From Phocoena phocoena (lineage: Eukaryota; Chordata; Mammalia; Artiodactyla; Phocoenidae), in assembly GCF_963924675.1 (NCBI RefSeq), contig NC_089220.1, forward strand, positions 168,316,761 to 168,380,760: DNA of 64,000 nucleotides, written 5' to 3'. Position numbers and translations under genes: made by a program. The notes beneath the pieces were generated by a model. It was not told where the DNA came from. It was given only the letters and a program-made list of their open reading frames with translations, and made no database searches. Below are positions 54,576 through 64,000 of this stretch, in pieces; positions within the stretch are counted from its first letter, which is position 1, and the number at the start of each line of letters is the position of its first letter.

Positions 54576-56265
54576 TATGACTGGTCCAGGAGTTTGGACA
54601 GGCATGAAGCAATGACTAGAAATTGGATTAGGCATTGGGGCTCAGAAGCTGTGTCTTTCTTTCTTCCTATAATATCTAATAAAATGCTTCAAAATGTTCT
54701 AACGTTCATTGGAATTGAATTTTAGAAAGATTCATTTACAAGAGCTGTGTACATGGATCCAGGGAGACAATTTTTAGAGACTACTGTATATTCTATATAC
54801 TACTTGCACTTTCTTAAACTATTTCTAGGCCAGATTTGGATTTCAGTTCAGAGAACAGCAAATTGTTCAGGAAATGGTTTGTTCTCAAGAAGATGGGGCC
54901 CAAGCTGGTATATGCTTTTTGTTCATATTCTTTTTCCCCTGGGTTTCAATCATTGTTCCTCATCTTGTAAGCTCTAGTCTTTCTTAAATTAGTCTTTATA
55001 CTGTTATTCAGTCATAAGATATTTTTCCTACAAAGAGTCACTGGAGCCCTGTTACTACTGCCAGACCTGTGATGCCAGCATGCGATTCTGCGGGTCTGCT
55101 GTCACTCCTGGTACCCACCTCCCTAAACCCGAATCACATCACATCCTGAGTGAGGCCAATGATGTCTGGAAAACTCAAAAAACAAAAACAAAAAAAAAAA
55201 AGAATTTTTTCATTTTTTGTATTTCCAACAAGACCCTGGGCTGATTTGTTCCTGAGTATCTATGTTTCTCTCGCCCTTCGCCTTTCCTGGCTGGAATTGA
55301 GGGCCAGTCTTTCAGGGTTCCTGACTCTCCCATGAGTTCAGTTGTTCCAAAGTGACCTAAGGTGTCTTGTGCCTTAGGTTTAAATCTAGGAATCACTGTT
55401 GTTCCTACTTTCTGGTCATTATAGCTTAGACAAATGCAGCAAAATATCTTTATAAAGATGATTTATGTTTTTCAGGTTATGTTTTCCAGTTACATGATAT
55501 TTTGAATTCAAAATATCAATCAATATTATCATTTGAGTTCACTGGAAATTTTGACTATATACTTCGTTCAACTAATTATATTATTTTTATGATAATTACA
55601 ACTAGAGTTTGTCTTCTTCCAAATGTATTTGAAATAAATGAAATTAAATATAAAGAAAAAATGGGACAATTAGGAACAAAAATATATTAATGCAATTTGA
55701 AGGAAGCAGAGAGGAAACATACGACTAGATACTCAAGATGGTCCCATGGATACAGTTCACTTCTGAAGCCAGCTTTCAGTTTCCTGGCTGCTAAGTGAAA
55801 GGGAAAACATGTCATATTGGACAGATTCTACTTCCTGACAGATGAAAGCATGCACATTTGTCTGCAGAAGCAACGTTTTTCCTTAACTTAAACACCAATA
55901 GAAATTTTCTGTCTAGCCTTATAGAAGGATTTTTGAGTGAGATAATAAATGACGTTTTCCACTAAAATTTAATAAAATTTTATGAATAATCCTCTCTTTA
56001 GTAACAGTTCGAATAGTTTGCACTACCTATTTTTCCCACACTTTTATCTGGATAATAAAAATAACTCAGAGGAATAATGTAGGGCGTGATATCTTTCATC
56101 TTGACCTGTACTTTTTGATTTCCTGCTCAGGGGTCCAAATGAGGAGAATCAGAATCAAATCTGTTAAGTGATACAAATGAGATGAGCTGACAAAGACTGG
56201 GATTTCCAACCCCTACGGTGTGGGTTCAGCCACAGTCATAGACAGTAGAGTGGAAGAGAAACTGA
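54576..56265. other. Unassigned, AT-rich unique sequence
   Basis: No confident repeat or exon. An A-rich run with CAAA units lies at about 55175-55201. Confidence 0.4.
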
Positions 56266-56269
56266 GGAT

Positions 56270-56345
56270 GGGCAAAGCCGGTCCTCTTATTCACAAGTGA
56301 AAACACTGAGGCGGGGGAAGATGTGAACCTGGTGGTCCAGGGGGC
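56270..56345 (-). mobile_element. MIR-like fragment
   Basis: 'tattcacaagtgaaaacact' with 'gaggcgggggaagatg' fits the reverse MIR core. It is short. Confidence 0.4.
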
Positions 56346-58115
56346 TGGATGTGCCGCTCCAGCATCTAGACAACCTCACTCCTGTCTCACAGCAAAGGAT
56401 CACATGCTCTCCACTCTCCATCCTCACCACCAAGCCTTATCTTTCAACCCCTGAGAAGAGATGACACATCAAATTCAGGAATTGTAATGAAGCTCAATAT
56501 AGTCAGTAAAATCCAAACCTTGTAATTTTGCTTGAAGTTAATGTGACATGTGTCTTTTATAATCTTCTCATATTCAAAGTTCGTGAACTTTGGGAACAGT
56601 CTCAACTTAACGTAATATCATCTTTTCAGTAAAGCTGATTTATATAGCATATAACTAAAGGTGATTTACCTTTACACAAGCTTGTAACACATCCCACAAA
56701 TCAGAAAAAAAAATGATTTATCAAACCATATGCCTAATTCAAATTTAGTGGTTATCCTCATGACACATATTAAATATTAGGTTTCGTGATATTTTCTTCC
56801 AATTAGCAAGAATCTGTTTACATCAGTATGCTGTTTCTTCTACTTCACCCAGCTTCAATTTGTCAAAGAAGTGATCTAGAAATTTCAGAATGAGGTTTGA
56901 AGGATGCCTTGCTTGTATTTTCTCCTTTTCCTTCTTCTCATCCTCACCTCCCACCCCATTCCAGTGCAAACTTCCTACAAAGCCTGTTCTCTGTAGAAGC
57001 CTGTAAAAATATCTCATTACCTCGCTGCATCTATTAAACAATTGGAAATTAGCAAGTTCTGACATTAAGATTCATTCCCACTTTTTAGTGCATTCTGTCT
57101 GCTTGGAGTATAGCAATTCATGTTCCTCACAAGAAAGCATGGGAAGGTCACTTGTTTAGTTAAAAACATGACACTGAGCCGCTGTCCCTCGAAAGCCCCC
57201 AAAATAGAGACAGCTCTGTTTGCCGATATGCACCAAGGCACAGATGCAGGGGTTGGTTATTTAGGCCACTATCCAGAGGGATTATTAAAATTCTCTTGAG
57301 CCGAATTTTCCAAAAAACAAATGCATTTCATAAATGTATATTAATCTGTTCAGCTTCAGATAATGAAAACCCAGAACTCTGGTAGGAATCAAGTGGCTGG
57401 TGAAGCCCAAGCCCCGCCCCCAGGAATGTAACCGAAGGCGCTGAGGTGTTGGAATGCGGCCTTGGTGCTTCAGGGGAGGTATTTTGAATGCAAAAGAACA
57501 GATCCAAATCAGGGATCTTTCAATTTGGGAATGGCAGCTAAGTTCTGGTCTCTGTGTACCCTAAAGGACAGGAGAGGACACCCTGGCTCATGCCTGTACT
57601 TTCAGACCCAGCCTTCCCTGGGACAGAATTTTTGGTAAATGCCTCAGCCGGTGGTTGCTAGTGAGGCTGTGAGGCATAGTGTCCTTGGTCCCCCCCTTGT
57701 TTAGTGGCTTGCTGGGTCCCTGCTGACCGTCACATGCATCAGGACAGGGCTGGCCCTTGGTTCCTGAGCACAGACTTAGAGTCTATTCACTGGGTTCTCT
57801 GCAGGGGCAGCCGAGGCTCTGCCTCTGAAAGTAAAGTCAGGCAGGGTCTATGTCAGTTGTTCACTTACTGATGTCCAACGTGTATGTGTTCCTGCGTTTG
57901 AAGAGGAGAGGTTTGCACTGCGCTTATGGAGATGGGGCCATTAAAGACGTCTCTTTTGGATTGCCGCCACGTTGGAGTATCAAATCCAAAGGGTGGTAGA
58001 TGACTACCCTACCCTCAGTGCATATTAACAATCCGTTTCCAGAACTTACCTGGGGTTGTCTAGAGTGTCTGGGAAGGCAAAGGGTAGAGCGAAAAGTCTG
58101 CTGAGTGGGGAGTCC
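56346..58115. other. Unassigned sequence
   Basis: No recognised repeat. A C-rich 'aagccccgcccccagg' element near 57409-57424 and several CTG/CAG-rich stretches make this part GC-richer than most of the window. No exon is supported. Confidence 0.4.
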
Positions 58116-58119
58116 TAAC

Positions 58120-58230
58120 AGCTGTGTTGAGACCCTACCAGCCCAGGTTGCTGGTGAGCTTTAGCAACTGACCCAGTCTCCAAGAGGCTGTTTCTTCTTC
58201 TGCAAACAGAGAAAGTAACTACCTGTCCTA
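58120..58230 (+). mobile_element. MIR-like fragment
   Basis: 'ctttagcaactgacccagtc' and 'tgtttcttcttctgcaaaca' fit a degraded MIR core. Confidence 0.4.
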
Positions 58231-59280
58231 CACATTTCAAAGGACTCTCCTTTCAAAGTAAATAGATAACCAGATAGAAATGAATTTGCAAATATTAAAG
58301 CTACAGGAATTTAAAGAATAGATTATATACTAAACATAATGGAATCATCCTGAATATTTTAAAAATACAAAAAACAGAATATTTTATAGATTATTTTATT
58401 AATTTTATTTATTAAACTGATTTATAATGAGGATATAAATGGAAATATATTATGTTAGGTCTATGATTTAGACCCATAAGGATATTTTAAAATAGGTTTA
58501 TTTTTGCAGACTTGGAGCACAAAATGATGTACTTTTCAGTAAAATACTATAATTCTTATATATTTTCCACAATGTGACCACGTATAATTGCTCACAGGTC
58601 TTACAAACTCGTTTACGCTGGAATTTCTGTTTTGTTACATCCTGGTTTTCCCCTTTGGTTTATATACAACATCTGCATTCCATGTACCCTGGGGCAGCAG
58701 GACCACTGACTGATAAGATAGATAAATTTGAGGCTGGATATAAATCAGACTGATCTTTACCTAGGATAACCTCTAACAGAGAAGCAACCTTTAACCTTCT
58801 GGACGATGACTAGATCCAGTTCCCTCCATTTCCCCAGAAATTAATCCGAACTGACCTGTGTGCATTCATCTCAGTGACTTTCTACCGAAGCTGTTTCTCG
58901 GTTGTTCCTGCTGGAATGAAACCAAACCTCTTTATTCGGGAATGTTCCATTGGTAAGGTTCAGAGAGGAGAGCTTTAGTTTGCAGACCTCACACCAAGTG
59001 ATTACACAAGTGAGACAGGGGCATCCATCCCTCCCACCCAGACATCTAAGTAGGCTGTTCCATTCTGTCACTTTGCTAAGTGTTGATTTCAGACCCCATC
59101 TGCAAACTGAAACATGCCAAGTGTACCTTTGCTGATCCTTTCTGAGTTGCCGCTACAGCTTTTAAATATTTAGGGTCAAATGTGTTTTTTCAAGTGTAAC
59201 CTGTATGACCTGTGTCATTTTGATAATATGATCAGTAGTGGAAGTGACAGTCTTGGCTGTAAGGACAGAGGAGAAGGAGA
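58231..59280. other. Unassigned, AT-rich sequence
   Basis: Very AT-rich at 58320-58480. No exon or confident repeat was recognised. Confidence 0.4.
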
Positions 59281-59284
59281 AGTG

Positions 59285-59420
59285 GCAGGCACTACCTACC
59301 AGACGCCAGACTCTGTGCCGGGAGCTAAACGTGAATTACTAATAATCTCAGGGAAGTGCCACTTCCCTGATTTGTTTTCACCATCCTCATCTTGTCCCTG
59401 AGAAAACCATCAGCTGACTT
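59285..59420 (-). mobile_element. MIR-like fragment
   Basis: 'ctaccagacgccagactctg', 'tgccgggagctaaacgtgaa' and 'catcttgtccctgagaaaac' fit the reverse MIR tail and core. Confidence 0.45.
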
Positions 59421-61605
59421 GAGCCTGCATTTCAATCGAATCCAAACCCCAGAGTCCTTCCAACTCTTAAAACAGCTAATACAGCTCCATAATGGCGAAG
59501 GAGTCATAAAAATATATCTGGCTTGCCTGGATGGAGGCAGATCATTCTAGAAGCTTGCAGAAACTAGGAAGGATCCTGCTCTCATGGGCCTCTGCATCCT
59601 TCCTTGCCCTTCTGCATTATCCGAGGCTCTTTCAGACCGTGCTTGTGTGTGGCGTTGAATAAGAAATTGTTCTAGTGGCTGGTGATTTGGTTGCGTCTGC
59701 CGCTCCAGCCAGAACTGTTATAATGTGACTATCAAAGATGTGCATGATGAACGTGGCTTCCTCTTCCTGGGGGTGGGGTGGGGGGGTGGTCAGCAGCCCT
59801 GCCTCTGTGAGCCTTTTCTCTGGGTCGTGTGTATCTTCCCCAATGGTCTTCTGTAGCAGTGGAAATCTACCATGCTCCACAAGTGTCCCCCATGGAGGGA
59901 GGCCCTAGGCACTGATGGATTTGAGATTAAAAAGATACTAAGGAAAAAATGGTAGGAAGACAGCTCTGCCTCAAGCACTGGGACCTTTAATGCCCTTCAC
60001 AACCCCAAACCTGATTTGCCTACCTGCCCACTGACTACACCTGGATGGAATGGGAAGCCGGTGTGGGTTGGTGTGTGCTTTAAGACACCCAGAGTTTCTT
60101 AGGGCTTTGTTGGATAGCTGCCACACAGCCGTAGCTTTCTGTAGGCCATGGCCACGATATATTCAGGACAGAATGCCATGAATAAACTCCAAGTCAATTT
60201 TATTTGGGAGAAGAAGCCAGGAGAAGAAAACGGAAGCCTTCCTGAAAACAATATGTTAAAAGAGAAAAGATAATCTAGCTATAGCACAACCTACCTTATG
60301 GCTACTTTTATATGATGAAACATGTTTCATACAGTGGTAAACTCTATAAATTATGAAACAAAGGTACATGTGATGAGTATGCAATTATGACAAAAAACTG
60401 GACATCATACAAGAGTTAAGTAAGTAACATGCGATGATTTTATAGTTCCTATATCCTAGGGGTATCTCAGAGAGTATTACTTGAAAATCTCATAGTTCAG
60501 ATGGCTATCGATAAAATACAATTTGAACCATGAAAATTAGTGCCAAAATTTTGAGATTCTTTGCTGTCAGCAATTACTTATTTAGACAACCTTTTATACT
60601 TAGATTATGCGGACTGTAGAACTTCTAGGAATCGAAAAACGCAATTTCATAAGTAACGTTGGAAACCAGCATAGCATATCTGGGGATAGGAATATTACAT
60701 ACAAACTTATGCATCTAAATGAAAACATGACAGATTTTTGTGGAGTCAGTCTCACTGCTTTAATCAGATGCCAAAATGTAAAACTCTTTCAACCAAATGA
60801 AACTAAGTCACACTGGTTTTTAAATGTGTGGTTAGTCTGAAGAATTCTTTGAAAGGAGGGGTCCAAGTAATATATTCAGTACCTTTCCTTTGCTGATTCA
60901 TCACTACCTAATGTCCCCTCTTGCATCGACATGGATTTCTTTATCGACAGGTTACGTCTGCATGATTTTGGCTCATACAAAATTATCACTTTCCTTTAGG
61001 GAGAAAAATGAAAAGTAAAAAGACTACTTTACTGTCTTGCTGAGCCTCATTTAATGGATATTGGTAAAATCATCACATAACTACTTTACTTATAAAACCA
61101 CTCATAATTTGAGGCAAGGCAACGGCTTAGTTGGCTGCCAAAGGTTAGAAACTACAAAATCCACAGAAAATGTCCTGATTTTGTTGGTGATAAAGTAATA
61201 AAAATCTCCCAAACTATTAGTACGTTACTCGGTTCACTGAATACAAATCCACGATAGGGTAAAAAGTAAAATATCTCTACTGAATTCCAATTATGTCAAC
61301 TAAATCAGCCTTTTCTTCTAAGTTAAAAGTTTTTAATGGCTAAGACCCACCGCTCACTCACATTATTCACAACCTACTCTGTGTCATATCTGGTGGTCTC
61401 TTTGTATACAAAAGTAAGGAAGACTGAGTCTTTGCTCTCAAGATGCTGTAAATCTTTGGGGGGTCATGAGGATTCTTCTTTTCCGGAACAGTTACCCCTT
61501 CATCACGATAACATTTAACAGCAAGAGCAATAGGAACGGCAGCAGTAACAATAATACTTTTATTTCAGGTCAGCTTTCATTTCTCAGTAACAAAGATATT
61601 TCTGT
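59421..61605. other. Unassigned, AT-rich unique sequence
   Basis: Over 2 kb without a recognised transposon apart from the G-rich run at 59769-59788. A plus-strand frame of 77 codons (60607-60840) has no known domain. Confidence 0.4.
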
Positions 61606-61632
61606 CATGTGTGTGTGCATGTGTGCACACAG

Positions 61633-61679
<47 letters not shown>
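61606..61679. repeat. (GT)n microsatellite
   Basis: A TGTG/CACA start followed by about 22 uninterrupted GT units from about 61635 to 61678. Likely length-polymorphic. Confidence 0.97.
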
Positions 61680-61681
<2 letters not shown>

Positions 61682-63100
61682 CCAAGGAACTGGACTTGAA
61701 ATGTAATTCTCAAGGTCTGGAACAATACACAGCAAATTCTGGGGGATCCTGAGCCAGTTACTTGAGTTCCATGTCTCTGTTTTTTACTTAACGAGGATTT
61801 CTTTAATAATTAATTCCCACAGGTCCTGTCCTCTAAGTCTGTTTGCCAGCAATATTCTGTTGATGTCTTTTTTTTTTTCCTCAGTGCTTTAAGATGTTTA
61901 TTTTTAAGTAGTCTGTTGATGTCTGAGGGTCAGTCTCTAACAGATCTACATTGCAAGGATTCAAAGAAACAGAAGACATTTGTGGACTAAGTTGGGAAAC
62001 TACCGCAAGGACAAGCAGATCAGTTTCATCACTTTGCTTCGGTCTAAAACAGATTGTGTTTTCTCCACACCCCCAACAGAAAATAATATTACTTAGCAAT
62101 TCTAGGCACGTCTTTCTTTCGAGAAATTCCTTGAAAGTCCCAGAATAATTGTAAATGAAATTCATAAAGAGGGAAAAACACAGTTATGAGGCGGGTGTAC
62201 ATCAGCATGTGGGCAGGATTTAGCTGAACCCCTTTTTCCTATTGAAGAACTGATCAGACGACTTGACAGCTGGAGTTTACATGATTGTTGTACAATAAAA
62301 CAGCACTACTGCTACCTTTTGCTGTGCTCCAAATGCCAAGTGCAATTTTGAATACTTTTTCTCCTTGATGAAAATATGCTCTCTTCACAAAAAGAGAAGA
62401 TAGACACATCTTAGAAATGAGTGTGCTCCTACAGAATGCAACATGCATAAAAAATTAAAGTGAAATTGAACTTGTGACATATAATTAAAAAAGAAAGGAA
62501 AAACCTATTGAAGTTTAATGGCTGGATTGTAAGAGAAGCCTTACACAACATAGTGGGCCCTATGAGGTCTGAGGTAAATGGATTGCAGGATGTATAGTTG
62601 GAGCTCAGCTGTGAACACTGTGATATTTTGAGAAAAAAGGATTGAATGCACATGGCTTTGTTGAACCTCTCTCAGAAATCCTAACAAACCTCACCATTTC
62701 AGATGCCAAAGATGGCATTAAGAAGCGCAGAATACAAAATAGATGTAATATCCAAAATATATAATATAATTAAATTACAGCCCTTGCTTTGGTGTTTATT
62801 ATAGTCTCGTATGTTAAACTCTTATTTTTGGGGTGAATGGAAAGAGAAACCCAAATAAATTTTCCCTTTTTGTATAGGGCTGTGATGACCTGATTTGGAA
62901 CTTTCGTGAAATTGTGAGTAGATTAAATAGATACTTTTAGTTCTAAACCAGCTAGAGCTTAAATTTGAGTTTGTGTTTTTCCTGGGCTCTTAACTGCTCC
63001 AACATATACTAGAACCTGTTTACAGCTAAGGCATACTGAATTCAACAATATAGTAATAAGTAACCTAATTTTCTCAGTCCCTTTACTAACATGAGCAGTC
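61680..63100. other. Unassigned sequence
   Basis: No recognised repeat or exon. A minus-strand frame of 94 codons at 61881-62165 overlaps a plus frame and shows no domain. Confidence 0.4.
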
Positions 63101-63104
63101 TCAA

Positions 63105-63680
63105 ATTCATTCGTTTATTAAATCAACATTTTTGTAGCACCTATTGTATACCAAACACTGCTTTAGGTGTTAGGGATACTGTAGTAGATAAAACATGTGA
63201 ATGTCTTGATTACATTCTTTAAAGAGGATAGAAGGTTTTAAAAGGGGGATGGTAAGTAATTAATAAATAATGTTAAAGGGGAAAATAAAGCAGGGGGAGG
63301 GCATGAAATGTTAATAGTGGGAGTTAGAATTCTGGATTTGATAGCTAGTCACTGAGAAGATAACTTTTGAGTAAAGATCTGGAGGCACTGGAGCTAGCCA
63401 CATGGATATTTGTTGGTAGGGCATTCCAGGCAGTAGGACAGCATGTGCCAAGGGCCTGAGGTAGAAGTGTGCCTGGAGTTTGAAGAACAACAAGAACACC
63501 TGTGTGGTCAGGTGTGGTCAGAGTCAATCAGAGGACAAGAAGGGATACTGGCAGAAACATGGCATAAACCAGGCTTCAGAGGGCTAGTGGTGAATAGAAA
63601 AGTCTTTGGCTTTGACTTTGGAAGGAATGGGAAGTCTACATCATTCTTCAAGTATTGCAAACCTCTTCTGTGAAGAGCTA
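63105..63680 (-). mobile_element. L2 LINE fragment
   Basis: 'cattcgtttattaaatcaac', 'cctattgtataccaaacact', 'ggatactgtagtagataaaa', 'gtagggcattccaggcagta' and 'gacagcatgtgccaagggcc' are the reverse L2 3' end and the preceding segment in order. This is the longest L2 copy in the window. The 76-codon frame at 63443-63673 is repeat-derived. Confidence 0.78.
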
Positions 63681-63734
63681 GATATTTAGGGGGACAGACA
63701 GTCTTTGTCACAACTCCTAACTCTTCATTTGTAA

Positions 63735-63815
63735 TACCAGAAACAGCCAGAGATAATACAAAAATGAACGAATATGGTTATATTACAATAAAAATTTATT
63801 TACAAAATTAAGTAG
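63735..63815 (+). mobile_element. Fragment of the hAT-like element family (copy 3)
   Basis: 'aacgaatatggttatattac' and 'aataaaaatttatttacaaa' match the central part of the family at 21375 and 35190, in the opposite orientation. Confidence 0.45.
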
Positions 63816-63825
63816 AAGATGGGAT

Positions 63826-64000
63826 GACATCAGCGAGATGGCAGAATGTGAAGCTACAGGACCTCAATTAATGACAGTATATAAGCTAGAATACCTCTGT
63901 GAGAACTGTAGAGACAAGTTGAGAAGCTATAGCACCCAGGCCATTATAAAATCAAGAGGGGATTCCAGTGAAAAGGATAGGAAAATTTGCATCATTTGTT
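63826..64000 (+). mobile_element. Possible L1 5' end, truncated by the window edge
   Basis: 'catcagcgagatggcagaat' resembles the 'gatggcgg..' start typical of L1 5' UTRs. About 175 bp follow without a match I can name. The element may continue beyond the window. This is an inference from one short motif. Confidence 0.25.

Overview
The window looks like non-coding nuclear DNA from a toothed whale (odontocete cetacean). The main evidence is about a dozen tRNA-derived SINEs of the CHR family. Each has the head 'cttccctggtggcgcagtgg', and many carry a young, CpG-rich body ending in 'gaggcccgcgtaccgc' plus poly(A), the form I associate with cetaceans. One L1 insertion (about 13461-13738) has the 3' end typical of Cetartiodactyla. 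I saw no BovB or Bov-tA elements, which argues against a ruminant. The rest is old shared placental-mammal repeat material: MIR, L2, L1M, MLT1 LTRs, MER5 and other hAT elements. There is no sign of bacterial or viral genome organisation.

I found no protein-coding gene or RNA gene that I can name. Almost all open frames over 100 codons lie in SINEs, in the (GAAA)n microsatellite or in other repeats. Two weak gene-like signals are listed as candidates only. One is a GC-box/TATA/ATG/splice-donor cluster at about 17043-17180. The other is a possible terminal coding exon at 26369-26503 with a good acceptor and an in-frame stop. The window is best read as intergenic or deep intronic sequence.

Layout. 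0-9.3 kb: CHR SINEs, a decayed L1 ORF2/3' end pierced by two SINEs, an L2, and a MIR split by an MLT1 LTR. 9.3-18 kb: mostly unique, with a CHR SINE, an L1 insertion flanked by a 10-bp target duplication, a TG repeat and a long GAAA repeat. 18-25.7 kb: a MER5, CHR SINEs, an ERV-like LTR, a hAT fragment and a degenerate L1-like block. 25.7-35 kb: unique sequence, L2, a second MIR split by an MLT1 with a clean 5-bp duplication, and L1M. 35-38.9 kb: hAT elements, two SINEs and an L1 ORF2 fragment in reverse. 38.9-43.4 kb: the largest repeat-poor block, containing a triplicated 21-bp motif. 43.4-52.3 kb: L2, MIR, MER5 and a second LTR related to the one at 20 kb. 52.3-64 kb: a head-to-head SINE pair, a 30-bp minisatellite, a purine tract, a GT repeat, an L2, and possibly an L1 5' end running off the right edge.

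There is no gene network to describe. What the sequence records is layered transposition. Several nested insertions can be ordered in time, because the younger CHR SINEs still have readable target-site duplications. Family names come from recognising consensus motifs by eye, and element edges without a stated target duplication are approximate.
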